Shown: positions 1 through 6,670, counted from the first letter of the stretch. The stretch is DNA of 8,531 nt from an uncultured Clostridia bacterium (GCA_934778125.1 CAKVOF010000044.1:1-8531); one strand, 5' to 3'. Notes: a model not told the origin generated them from the letters alone. A program made the numbers and translations.

Positions 1-1
1 A

Positions 2-64
2 GTGTCGATGAAAAACCAAAAACAACTTGATATACTATATCTCACAGCAACCTTAGATGCCTAA
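2..64 (+). CDS. possible 3' end of an upstream + strand gene (partial)
   Basis: The frame starting at base 2 stays open for 20 codons and stops with TAA at 62-64. Only 16 bases later a clear intrinsic terminator begins, which is the usual distance for a gene end. The tail ends in the residues LDILYLTATLDA, which I do not recognise. Frame 1 is also open from the window edge, to a TGA at 28-30, so the terminated gene could equally end there. No function can be given. Confidence 0.25.
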   Translation: MSMKNQKQLDILYLTATLDA

Positions 65-79
65 ACAAGGTTTTACATT

Positions 80-104
80 AAGCAATTTTATAATTGCTTT
101 TTAT
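80..104 (+). terminator. intrinsic terminator of the gene left of the window
   Basis: AAGCAATT (80-87) and AATTGCTT (92-99) form a perfect 8-bp stem around a 4-base loop. The run of T continues to about 104 (TTTTTATTT). The T-tract lies on the right, so it works for + strand transcription entering from the left edge. It also insulates the DUF11 gene from upstream readthrough. Confidence 0.75.
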
Positions 105-217
105 TTGAATATTTTTTAAAATTGCATATTACAATAAATGTATTTAAAGCAGTGTTTTATCATTGCACTTTCACCCAAATTCATATTTATGAATAAAATG
201 GTATAGGAGGAGTATTT

Positions 218-982
218 ATGCCTATTATAAACACCGCAACTCTAACATCAAATATTCAAAGCGACACTGGCGAATCTGTTACCATCACAACTAAAAGCAA
301 TTCTCTCATCACAAACAATATCAACACAGACATATTGGTTAAATTATCAACCAATAAAAATTGGGCAATTCCACAAGACCGCATTGTTATCACAACAAAA
401 ATTACTAACAATTCAAACATCAATATATCGGATTTGAATTTTAAATCAACCATCAGTGAAGGTGCCAGTTTTGTTTCAGAAAGTGTTTCGATTGGTTCAG
501 AGAAACACACAGAACTCAACCCTATCACTGGATTTATAATGCCAATTACTATTGGCGCTTCAGGCAACGAAGCAGAAGTTACCTTCGAGATTGAAATAAA
601 CAAACATACCGCAGTTAATAATATAAATATCTTATCAACAACACAAATATCTATCGACAACAAAGATTTTTCCATTACTTCAAATGAATCCAATATTAAA
701 ATTTTGCAAAACGAAGTATATCTTTTAAAGTCTTCTTCCCCAACAGCTGTCACATCAGGCGAAACAATAACCTACACCATAATAGTTTCAAATGCAGGCA
801 ATCTCACAAACACAAACTTAATATTCACCGATCCAATCCCATCAGGAACTCAGTTTGTTGAGGGAAGCGTTAAAATAGACAACGTTAGCCAAGCAACCTA
901 CAATCCCGCAAATGGATTTCCACTAAAAGATTTAAACGAAAACGATGAAACAACTATTCAATTTGAAGTGGTTGTTGACTAA
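218..982 (+). CDS. DUF11 / conserved-repeat-domain protein
   Basis: A 254-residue protein made of two related beta-sandwich-like repeats, roughly residues 38-130 and 165-254. Both carry the pattern N-x-G/S-N-x-(n)-D-L followed by P-(x)-G-(x)-FV-(x)-S-V-x-I, NP-x-x-GF and a closing FE-x-x-(V/I). In the second repeat these are SNAGNLTN, DPIPSGTQFVEGSVKID and NPANGFPL. This is the signature of DUF11 (conserved repeat domain) proteins, common in Clostridia as surface or matrix proteins of unknown role. The start is fixed by a full AGGAGG at 205-210, 7 bases before ATG. There is no signal peptide, membrane segment, LPXTG sorting motif or lysine-rich tail, so surface location cannot be inferred here. 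Composition is rich in N, T, S and I. It stands alone on the + strand. No convincing promoter was found; TTGAAT (105-110) with TATTAC or TACAAT near 127-135 is the best of several weak options. Confidence 0.85.
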   Translation: MPIINTATLTSNIQSDTGESVTITTKSNSLITNNINTDILVKLSTNKNWAIPQDRIVITTKITNNSNINISDLNFKSTISEGASFVSESVSIGSEKHTELNPITGFIMPITIGASGNEAEVTFEIEINKHTAVNNINILSTTQISIDNKDFSITSNESNIKILQNEVYLLKSSSPTAVTSGETITYTIIVSNAGNLTNTNLIFTDPIPSGTQFVEGSVKIDNVSQATYNPANGFPLKDLNENDETTIQFEVVVD

Positions 983-1095
983 GATTGAAAGACAATTAAT
1001 ATGTTTTTGTCAATAACGTGTTGTTTGGTGACAATATTTTATATACTTGTGATAATATCGCAATAATACTAGCCAAATTTAACAATGCAAAATTT

Positions 1096-1118
1096 TGTGA
1101 ATTATAAAACAATTCACA
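1096..1118 (+). terminator. hairpin downstream of the DUF11 gene, possible terminator
   Basis: TGTGAATT (1096-1103) and AATTCACA (1111-1118) form a perfect 8-bp stem with a 7-base loop, 113 bases after the DUF11 stop codon. The nearest T-run (1127-1131) begins 8 bases past the stem, so it is a weak match to an intrinsic terminator. It is the only hairpin on this side that could end the + strand transcript. The rest of the gene-free stretch 983-1286 holds only AT-rich sequence and the - strand terminator at 1152-1182. Confidence 0.35.
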
Positions 1119-1151
1119 TCACCACATTTTTAAAATCAATACTTTATTTAT

Positions 1152-1182
1152 AAAAAATGCCACCAATAAATTTCGGTAGCAT
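1152..1182 (-). terminator. intrinsic terminator of the DUF362 gene
   Basis: Read on the - strand, ATGCTACC (1182-1175) pairs with GGTGGCAT (1164-1157) over 8 bp with one G-U wobble, followed directly by a T-run (1156-1152). On the + strand the wobble becomes a C-A mismatch, which marks the - strand as the functional one. It lies about 105 bases past the DUF362 stop codon. Confidence 0.65.
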
Positions 1183-1286
1183 AAATTAATTGCAATTAAA
1201 AATAATTGTATTCTTAACCATTTCTTTAATTTAACAAAACCAACCTTATATGTTAAAAACCAACGGGATAGTTTTGCTATTAAATA

Positions 1287-2165
1287 TTAATCAAGTTTAA
1301 TTAATTCATAATCTTTTGAGCCAGCTCCAAACTTTTCAGTCGTATCTAAAATTCTGCAACCGTGCCTAGACTCAACTCTTTCAATAAAATGATCCTTACC
1401 TTTATCGTTTGAGTTATAAACCAAATCAACACACGCCTTATCTATCGCGACTGGATCAATTGATGCCAATATTCCAACATCTTTCAAGCATGGATTCTCA
1501 GCAACCGCACAACAATCACAATCAACCGACATATTACACATAACATTAATAAAGGCCGATTTGTTTTTAAATAGCTTAACAACAGTGCTTGCCGATTCTC
1601 CCATAGCATCAATAAAGTCATCTTGCTTAGCAATATGATCCCAAAGAACTTTCTGGTCTTTTGTTACACCAGCTGAATGAATCCAACATTTGCCTTGGGT
1701 TGATGCGCAACCAATTGATAACTGCTTTAACGCTCCCCAAAATCCGCCCATAGGGTGGCCTTTGAAATGAGACAAAACTAGTAAGCTATCATAATTTAAT
1801 AAATGTTTTCCAACAAAGTTTGATGTGATAATTTTTCCACCATCGATTTTTAGTTCAACATCGCCCTCGCTATCCATTATGTCAACATTAAAATATTTAC
1901 TCCAGCCATGCTCATTAATTAATTTTAAATGCTTTTCTGTTGTGTTTCTTTCACCCGCATATGCGGTGTTGCACTCAACAACATTCCCATTAAACTTCTC
2001 AATAAATCCTTTAAAAAATTCCGGTCTTAAAAAGTTTTGATTTCCCTTTTCACCCGAATGAACTTTAACCGCAACCTTTCCTTCTAATTTAACACCTAAG
2101 GCATTATATACTTTTTCCAATCCTGCTTCGGATATATCACTTGTGAAATAAACTTTTGATTTCAT
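1287..2165 (-). CDS. DUF362 domain protein without the ferredoxin insert
   Basis: A 292-residue DUF362-family protein. The family marks visible are VAVKVHSGEKGN (residues 31-42), the block SHFKGHPMGGFWGALKQLS around 132-150 ending in IGC, HSAG (163-166), and a cysteine cluster C210, C216, C218, C219 and C226 followed by DVGILASIDPVAIDKA. Many DUF362 proteins carry a four-cysteine ferredoxin-like segment after the HSAG region. Here that place (about 170-195) has no cysteines, so only the CDCC cluster could bind metal or an Fe-S centre. Biochemical function is unknown; an Fe-S redox role is inference. The open frame reaches a GTG at 2169-2171. I prefer the ATG at 2163-2165, since GGGG (2171-2174) lies 5 bases upstream of it as a ribosome binding site. 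A TATAAT at 2190-2195 suggests its own promoter. It lies downstream of, and probably separate from, the flavoprotein gene. Confidence 0.85.
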   Translation of the reverse strand: MKSKVYFTSDISEAGLEKVYNALGVKLEGKVAVKVHSGEKGNQNFLRPEFFKGFIEKFNGNVVECNTAYAGERNTTEKHLKLINEHGWSKYFNVDIMDSEGDVELKIDGGKIITSNFVGKHLLNYDSLLVLSHFKGHPMGGFWGALKQLSIGCASTQGKCWIHSAGVTKDQKVLWDHIAKQDDFIDAMGESASTVVKLFKNKSAFINVMCNMSVDCDCCAVAENPCLKDVGILASIDPVAIDKACVDLVYNSNDKGKDHFIERVESRHGCRILDTTEKFGAGSKDYELIKLD

Positions 2166-2189
2166 ATGCACCCCACAAACTATCTAATA

Positions 2190-2195
2190 ATTATA
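2190..2195 (-). promoter_or_regulatory. -10 box for the DUF362 gene
   Basis: A consensus TATAAT on the - strand, about 25 bases upstream of the preferred ATG. It predicts transcription starting near 2183 and a leader of roughly 18 bases. There is no good -35 at 16-18 bases spacing (AAAATG or similar), so the call rests on the -10 and its position. Confidence 0.4.
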
Positions 2196-2255
2196 TTGTA
2201 ACAATTATTTAACATTTTTAAAACCTAAAATAACCTATTCACATTAAATGGTATA

Positions 2256-2284
2256 AAATATTCCACATTAATGGTGAAATATTT
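2256..2284 (-). terminator. probable terminator after the flavoprotein gene
   Basis: Arms 2256-2266 and 2274-2284 form an 11-bp stem around a 7-base loop. On the - strand the one imperfect pair is a G-U wobble (C-A on the + strand), which favours - strand use. The tail after the stem is short (TATTTTATA), so termination may be partial. It sits 44 bases past the flavoprotein stop codon and upstream of the DUF362 -10 box. Confidence 0.45.
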
Positions 2285-2327
2285 AGAATGTGCTCACCTA
2301 AATCAACTTGCCACCAGTCAAATAATT

Positions 2328-2861
2328 TTAAACATTCTTTCCCATATTATAAGCTAAATTTTTAAAATTGTCACTTAAAGAATTTGGCTCATTTGTGCTT
2401 GTTGCAAGCAAGGTGTTTTTAAGTTCAACTCCATCAAAACACTCGATCCAACCACCCAATCCATTTATTGTTCTATCAAAAGCCTCCTTTCTATCATCAT
2501 AGCAAGCGCCCAATAAATAAACTTCTTTAAACTTGTTGTTCTTTATGTAAAGCGGATTAAGCCTGTCCAAAAAGGTTTTCAATTGACCACACATTTCATA
2601 ATAATAAACTGGCGTTGCAAACACCAACACATCACTTTTTTGAACTTTATCAATAACCGATTGCATATCATCATTAAGCACACATTTGCCCGTGTTTTGA
2701 CAAGCCAAACATCCAATACAAAACTTCAAATTAAAGTTCTTCAAAGATAAAAACTCAACTTGATTACCTGCTTCTGATGCACCTTTTGCAAAACTCCTAG
2801 CCAACAACTCACTATTACTTCCACTTCTAAGAGAAGCTGAAACAATATAAACTTTTTTCAT
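2328..2861 (-). CDS. flavodoxin-fold NAD(P)H-dependent FMN reductase / iron-sulfur flavoprotein family
   Basis: A 177-residue cytoplasmic flavodoxin-like protein. The FMN phosphate-binding loop is SASLRSGSNSELLA (residues 8-21). The second flavin contact is FATPVYYYEMCGQLKTFLDR (81-100), with the T-P-V-Y-Y pattern of the NADPH-dependent FMN reductase family. Cysteines C48, C51, C54 and C60 form CxxCxxC-x5-C, as in iron-sulfur flavoproteins and related WrbA-like 'multimeric flavodoxins'. Whether a cluster is bound is not certain. Length is normal for the short form of the family. AAGGAG at 2872-2877 lies about 10 bases before the ATG. It follows the CYTH gene by 34 bases on the same strand with no terminator between them, so the two are probably cotranscribed. 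Electron donor and acceptor cannot be told from sequence. Confidence 0.85.
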   Translation of the reverse strand: MKKVYIVSASLRSGSNSELLARSFAKGASEAGNQVEFLSLKNFNLKFCIGCLACQNTGKCVLNDDMQSVIDKVQKSDVLVFATPVYYYEMCGQLKTFLDRLNPLYIKNNKFKEVYLLGACYDDRKEAFDRTINGLGGWIECFDGVELKNTLLATSTNEPNSLSDNFKNLAYNMGKNV

Positions 2862-2895
2862 AAACGATTTTCTCCTTTAAATTTAATTTTACGCT

Positions 2896-3468
2896 TTAAT
2901 CCTTTTTATGCAATTTCATAAACACTTTCTTACACGAAAAATCATTCCCTATTTTTAAGTTTAGATTTTTCAATCTCGTTGTCATAAGGTCGATTTTTTG
3001 ATTCACATCAAGATCATGCATTGTTTCATCTTCTTCATATTCAATAAACACACCTAGGCCCTCCACATCTTGCACAACAAATTCAATTTCTCCCTTTTTA
3101 AAAACATATTGTTTAGTTTTCATCTTGCACCAATTATTCAAATTTGCTTGCTCAAAAATTGATATTGCATTTTCTAGGTTATCAATTTTGGTGACCGTTT
3201 TTTCTTCAAGTATAACACAACCATCATCATCTATAATTTTATTTTTATAGCAAATTTGTGGATTATGATTATTTGTTATAATATCTCTAACTAAAAACGA
3301 ATTTGCTATCAACGTTTTATAATCTAAATTTTCAACTTCCGCAAGCCTAGAAAAATACCAATCATCGAGCCCATATATTTCTATTAATTCAAATTTATTA
3401 CTCAATAATATTTCTTTTACTTCGCCTAACGACTGAAACACTTGAACCGTTACTTCAGTTTCTTTCAT
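2896..3468 (-). CDS. CYTH domain protein (class IV adenylate cyclase / triphosphatase-like)
   Basis: A 190-residue single-domain protein with the layout of the CYTH tunnel fold. It has an N-terminal ETEVT strand (E3, E5), LVR (59-61), CYKNK (73-77), EEKTVTK (88-94), a helix IFEQANL, KMKTKQYVF (115-123), and the closing strand pair VVQDVEGLGVFIEYE (131-145), whose D-x-(V)-x-GLG-x-F-x-E-x-E is typical. CYTH enzymes bind triphosphates with metal inside a charged beta tunnel: class IV adenylate cyclases, thiamine triphosphatases and inorganic triphosphatases. Which reaction applies here is open. The classic ExExK opening motif reads E-T-E-V-T, with the lysine replaced. The start is supported by AGGAG (3475-3479) 6 bases before ATG. 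It is the first gene of a probable two-gene unit with the flavoprotein. Confidence 0.75.
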   Translation of the reverse strand: MKETEVTVQVFQSLGEVKEILLSNKFELIEIYGLDDWYFSRLAEVENLDYKTLIANSFLVRDIITNNHNPQICYKNKIIDDDGCVILEEKTVTKIDNLENAISIFEQANLNNWCKMKTKQYVFKKGEIEFVVQDVEGLGVFIEYEEDETMHDLDVNQKIDLMTTRLKNLNLKIGNDFSCKKVFMKLHKKD

Positions 3469-3497
3469 ATTTATCTCCTATAACTCAACTTTTTTTA

Positions 3498-3525
3498 ATT
3501 ATAAATTAAAAACGAAAAACAACAA
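3498..3525 (-). promoter_or_regulatory. promoter of the CYTH-flavoprotein unit
   Basis: On the - strand, TTGTTG (3525-3520), 16 bases, then a perfect TATAAT (3503-3498). The predicted transcription start is near 3491, giving a leader of about 23 bases that contains the AGGAG site. It lies just downstream of the tex terminator, as expected for an independent unit. Confidence 0.55.
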
Positions 3526-3537
3526 AGCAAATTTATT

Positions 3538-3578
3538 AAAAAAACTCACACAACAACTTAAATTTTGTGTGAGTTTTT
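3538..3578 (-). terminator. strong bidirectional terminator downstream of tex
   Basis: Arms 3540-3553 and 3565-3578 form a perfect 14-bp stem with core ACTCACACAA / TTGTGTGAGT and an 11-base loop. There is an A-run on the left and a T-run on the right, so it can end transcripts in both directions. Only tex needs it: its stop codon is 154 bases upstream on the - strand. The AT-rich stretch between (3579-3731) shows no further gene. Confidence 0.85.
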
Positions 3579-3731
3579 GCCCAATAAAAATTTGCGCAAT
3601 TATATTAAATACATAAATTAATCTTGGTATTTTTATTTTAAAATATTTATTTTTAAATTAATTTCAACTTGATTTTAGATTGTTATAAAACATAATACAA
3701 GCCTTATCTATCTCAACTTCGTAATTATATT

Positions 3732-5915
3732 TTATTGATTTTCAATTTCAGCTTTTTCTTCTTCGGTTACACCTTTTATTGTTAAAGAAATACGTTTTTT
3801 ATCAACATCAACACTCATAACCTTAACAATAACATTATCGCCAACCTTAAGAACTTCGCTTGGGTGCTTAATATAATCTTTGCTGATTTCAGATATATGA
3901 ACTAAGCCATCTTGGTGAACTGAAATATCAACAAACACACCAAAATCGATAACATTTCTAACAACGCCCCTTAAAACCATTCCTGGCTTTAGGTTCGAAA
4001 TATCAAGTAGTTCACTTTTTAAAACAGGTTTTGGTAAATCATCACGCACATCTCTGCCCGGTTTTACTAACTCTTTTATAATATCTTCCAATGTTGGAAC
4101 CCCAACATTAATCGTTTCGGCAACCTTATTAATTCCTTCACTTTCAACCTTATTTGGCAAAAGTTTTAAGTTGCCATTTTTGATATCTTCTTCTGTTAAA
4201 CCAAAATATTTCAAAAGTCTTTCAACAACTGAGTAACTTTCTGGGTGAACACCTGTGTTGTCTAAAACGTTTTTACCACCCGGTATTCTTAAGAATCCAG
4301 CACATTGTTCAAAGGCTTTTTCGCCTAGTTTTTTAACCTTTTTAAGTTCATCTCTTGATTTAAATGAGCCATTTTCTCTTCTATATTCTTCAATGTTTTT
4401 AGCAACGCCTGAATTTAAACCTGCCACCTTAGATAGCAAACTTGGGCTTGCGGTGTTTAGGTCAACTCCAACACTATTAACACAATCTTCAACCACACCA
4501 TCTAAAACTTCTGTTAATCTGTTTTGAGGCATATCGTGTTGGTATTGCCCAACACCAATTGATTTAACATCAATTTTAATAAGCTCAGCAAGTGGGTCTT
4601 GCAATCTTCTTCCAATTGAAACAGCACTTCTTAATGCCACATCAAATTGTGGAAATTCAGCTGCGCCAAGCTTACTAGCAGAGTAAACCGATGCTCCCGC
4701 TTCATTAACAACCGCATATTCAACTTTTCTATCTAATTTTTTGATTAAATTTGCAACAAATATTTCACTTTCTTTTGTTGCTGTTCCGTTTCCGATAGCA
4801 ATAACATCAACTTTGTCTTTATTGATAAGTAAAGTTAACTTAACCTCACTTTCTTCTATTTTGCTTTGTGGTGGAGTTGCATACACAACTGTGGTATCTA
4901 AAACGTTTCCGTTTGGATCAATAACTGCAATTTTGCAACCCGTTCTATATGCTGGGTCAAGGGCAAGAACTGTTTTTCCTTTTAGCGGTGGTTGCATTAA
5001 AAGTGGGCGTAAGTTTACTTCGAACATTTTTATTGCTTGTTCGTTTGCGCTATCTGTTAATTCATTTCTAACTTCTCTTTCGATGCTTGGGAAAATCAAC
5101 CTATCATATGAATCTTCGCAAATTTCCTTTAACAACTCCTCATATGGGCTATCTTTTTTTATGAACATTTTTTCAATTTCCGCCAAAGCAAATTCTTCTT
5201 TTAATGCAAGTGTAACTTTCAAGCATCCTTCGTTTTCACCACGATTAATTGCTAAAACTCTATGGCTTGGAGTTTTTTCAATTGGCGATTCATATGCTTT
5301 ATACATCTCATAAACAAACGCATTTTCTTTGGTTTCATCAAGTTTTGTTTGAATAAATCCTTTTTTAACTAAGTTAGAACGCAAAATTTTCCTTAGTTCT
5401 GCATTATCAGAAATGGTTTCCGCAACAATATCTTTAGCACCTTTCAAAGCTTCTTCAGCACTCTTAACCTCTTTCTCTTCACTAACAAATTCTTCAGCAA
5501 GTTTCATCAAATCAACGTTTTTATCTTGCTTTAAAATTGCATCTGCAAGTGGTTGCAATCCCTTTGCAATAGCCACAGATGCCCTAGTTTTCCTCTTAGG
5601 TTTGAATGGTCGATATATATCTTCAACTTCGGTCATAGTGATTGCATCATCTAAGGCCTTTTGAATTTCATCGGTCATATTGCCTTGCTCGGTGATTAAT
5701 TTCGAAACATCTTCTTTTCTTTTATTTAAATTTCTTAAATATGTTAGCCTATCACTAAACTGCCTTAAAACTTGGTCATCGCAACTACCTGTTAATTCCT
5801 TTCTATATCTTGCAATGAATGGAATTGTGCAACCCTCGTTTAAAAGCATAATAATGTTTTCAACGTGATTTGGTTTTAAATTAAACTCATAGGCTAATTG
5901 TTCTTCAATTGTCAT
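3732..5915 (-). CDS. tex: Tex family RNA-binding transcription accessory protein
   Basis: A full-length 727-residue Tex protein, the usual size. Domains in order: N-terminal helical Tex region (about 1-310, with IPFIARYRKELTG at 31-43 and YRPFKPKRKTRA at 101-112); YqgF/RNase H-like domain (about 315-440, with LALDPAYRTGCKIAVID at 317-333 and IGNGTATKESE at 374-384); helix-hairpin-helix repeats (about 485-550); and a C-terminal S1 RNA-binding domain (about 643-714, with GVVRNVIDFGVFVDI and DGLVHISEIS). Tex binds nucleic acids and is linked to transcription and toxin-gene expression in other bacteria; it is cytoplasmic and related to eukaryotic Spt6. The start is supported by AAAGGAAA around 5921-5928, about 8 bases before ATG. 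It appears monocistronic, with its own promoter (5991-5999) and a strong terminator at 3538-3578. The leader contains an unusual inverted repeat (5941-5986). Confidence 0.97.
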   Translation of the reverse strand: MTIEEQLAYEFNLKPNHVENIIMLLNEGCTIPFIARYRKELTGSCDDQVLRQFSDRLTYLRNLNKRKEDVSKLITEQGNMTDEIQKALDDAITMTEVEDIYRPFKPKRKTRASVAIAKGLQPLADAILKQDKNVDLMKLAEEFVSEEKEVKSAEEALKGAKDIVAETISDNAELRKILRSNLVKKGFIQTKLDETKENAFVYEMYKAYESPIEKTPSHRVLAINRGENEGCLKVTLALKEEFALAEIEKMFIKKDSPYEELLKEICEDSYDRLIFPSIEREVRNELTDSANEQAIKMFEVNLRPLLMQPPLKGKTVLALDPAYRTGCKIAVIDPNGNVLDTTVVYATPPQSKIEESEVKLTLLINKDKVDVIAIGNGTATKESEIFVANLIKKLDRKVEYAVVNEAGASVYSASKLGAAEFPQFDVALRSAVSIGRRLQDPLAELIKIDVKSIGVGQYQHDMPQNRLTEVLDGVVEDCVNSVGVDLNTASPSLLSKVAGLNSGVAKNIEEYRRENGSFKSRDELKKVKKLGEKAFEQCAGFLRIPGGKNVLDNTGVHPESYSVVERLLKYFGLTEEDIKNGNLKLLPNKVESEGINKVAETINVGVPTLEDIIKELVKPGRDVRDDLPKPVLKSELLDISNLKPGMVLRGVVRNVIDFGVFVDISVHQDGLVHISEISKDYIKHPSEVLKVGDNVIVKVMSVDVDKKRISLTIKGVTEEEKAEIENQ

Positions 5916-5940
5916 TTTTGTTTCCTTTTTGCTTTGATAC

Positions 5941-5986
5941 TTAGTTTGAATTATGTTCTATTCTTCCCAAAAACAACTCAAACTAA
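5941..5986 (-). promoter_or_regulatory. stem-loop in the tex 5' leader
   Basis: TTAGTTTGA and its exact complement (5941-5949 and 5978-5986) form a 9-bp stem closing a 28-base loop. The outer arm falls at the predicted 5' end of the tex mRNA (start near 5984), so the transcript would begin inside or at the base of a hairpin. The stem is AT-rich and its function is unknown; a 5' end stabiliser or a protein or RNA binding site are options. Confidence 0.4.
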
Positions 5987-5990
5987 TATG

Positions 5991-5999
5991 ATTATAGCA
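5991..5999 (-). promoter_or_regulatory. extended -10 promoter of tex
   Basis: On the - strand, TGC followed by a perfect TATAAT (5996-5991) makes an extended -10 element. The -35 is poor (TAGTCA at 17 bases spacing), as is common when TGn is present. Predicted start is near 5984, with a leader of about 68 bases. Confidence 0.55.
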
Positions 6000-6061
6000 A
6001 ATTTATTAAAAATTGACTAATGATTACGCTATTTTTTTAAAGTCAGTAAATTTTAGAATTA

Positions 6062-6119
6062 ATAGAGAACTATATTTACACTTCATAATATAGACATGTG
6101 TTTATAAAGACTTCTCTAT
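6062..6119 (-). repeat. nested inverted repeat downstream of the toxin-like gene
   Basis: The outer arms ATAGAGAA (6062-6069) and TTCTCTAT (6112-6119) are perfect complements over 8 bp. Next to the left arm, CTATATT (6070-6076) and AATATAG (6087-6093) form a second perfect 7-bp stem with a 10-base loop. The remaining 18 bases (6094-6111) are unpaired on one side. ACAC in that bulge and GUGU in the inner loop (- strand) could pair as a pseudoknot. It begins 23 bases after the frame-corrected stop of the toxin-like gene but has no T-tract, so it is not a standard terminator. Confidence 0.4.
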
Positions 6120-6167
6120 ACTCCACAAATAACTTTTTGCCTTAAAAATAATTGGTATAATCTGGCT

Positions 6168-6434
6168 CTAGCAACTTTTTATTTCTCTTGGCATATCCAT
6201 TGCTCCAATCCCAAACATGATCATGTGGAAAAAATGGTCATTTTTTGAATTTTGGTGTATATAATCCCTGTTTCTCACAACATTACCCTTAGAATCAAAC
6301 CACCGACTTTGTATTCTCACATCATTAGAGTATAAATCGTATCTTGAATTTGGCTTAGCACCTCTAACTGGTAAGTCACTAGACCTTCCATCTACTCTTT
6401 CAACTCCTCTATTTGGTATTCCCCCAGCTCCCAT
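6168..6434 (-). CDS. small polymorphic-toxin-like protein, frame interrupted near the C-terminus
   Basis: The uninterrupted frame gives 88 residues. Residues 26-69 (GAKPNSRYDLY, IQSRWFDSKGNVVRNRDY, NDHFF) look like the C-terminal module of secreted polymorphic toxins and similar small orphan ORFs of Firmicutes. Those usually continue into F-P-H-x-H-x-W-D-W. After HFF the visible frame instead reads HMIMFGIGAMD and stops. Reading one base back at T-TTT-TTC (6228-6234) gives PHDHVWDWSNGYAKRNK and so on, to a TAA at 6142-6144, for a 97-residue product of the expected form. This is either a one-base loss in a T-run (mutation or assembly error) or a -1 programmed frameshift. AAGGAG (6443-6448) lies 8 bases before ATG, so the gene start is sound. 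There is no secretion signal or N-terminal delivery domain. The family resemblance is from memory and the activity is unknown. Confidence 0.6.
   Translation of the reverse strand: MGAGGIPNRGVERVDGRSSDLPVRGAKPNSRYDLYSNDVRIQSRWFDSKGNVVRNRDYIHQNSKNDHFFHMIMFGIGAMDMPREIKSC
6228..6234 (-). other. slippery heptamer T-TTT-TTC at the frame break
   Basis: In the zero frame the codons are CAT TTT TTC, so the heptamer fits the X-XXY-YYZ rule for -1 frameshifting. Slipping back one base gives His-Phe-Phe-Pro-His-Asp-His, restoring the expected motif exactly. No strong stimulatory hairpin is evident downstream, only the palindrome CATGATCATG, which weakens the programmed-shift reading. Confidence 0.4.
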
Positions 6435-6494
6435 TATAAAATCTCCTTTTTTATTTATTATTTATTCGCGAATTTCTCCATAGTTTTTAAACAT

Positions 6495-6535
6495 AAAAAG
6501 TTGAAGAAGCCTCACAAACACTTCTTCAACTTTTT
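6495..6535 (-). terminator. strong bidirectional terminator after the 92-residue gene
   Basis: Arms 6495-6509 and 6521-6535 form a perfect 15-bp stem (AAAAAGTTGAAGAAG and its complement) with an 11-base loop, and the A-run and T-run ends allow use on either strand. On the - strand it ends the 92-residue gene, whose stop codon is 135 bases upstream, and separates it from the toxin-like gene. That downstream gene therefore needs its own promoter within 6449-6494, where I see no good match. Confidence 0.85.
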
Positions 6536-6670
6536 GAGTTGTGTAATAATTTTAAATTTCAATATTTAACGTGACTACATAATTTATTGTGGAGTTGCAT
6601 TTAGCAACTTAAAATTAGAACAAGTCAAATTTTAACATCGAATAGTTTTTATTTTCTAAACTAACATCAC

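Noticed and set aside
256..753. 165-codon open frame on the - strand opposite the DUF11 gene
   Set aside because: Antisense shadow: no ribosome binding site, no family resemblance, and the + strand frame shows clear DUF11 repeats and an AGGAGG site.
1825..2040. 71-codon + strand open frame inside the DUF362 gene
   Set aside because: Antisense shadow of a recognisable protein, without ribosome binding site or promoter.
4741..5313. 190-codon + strand open frame inside tex, with others at 4255-4527, 5413-5664 and 5680-5868
   Set aside because: All lie opposite the well-conserved tex coding sequence; Ser/Leu/Phe-rich translations typical of antisense frames and no start signals.
6451..6494. Promoter for the toxin-like gene (for example TTCAAC with TATGGA, - strand)
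   Set aside because: Both boxes are poor and the -35 lies in the terminator stem; the region is too AT-rich to choose among weak matches.
6593..6609. Hairpin AGTTGC-ATTTA-GCAACT as a terminator of the 92-residue gene
   Set aside because: Only 6 bp and no T-tract on either side; the 15-bp stem at 6495-6535 is a far better terminator.
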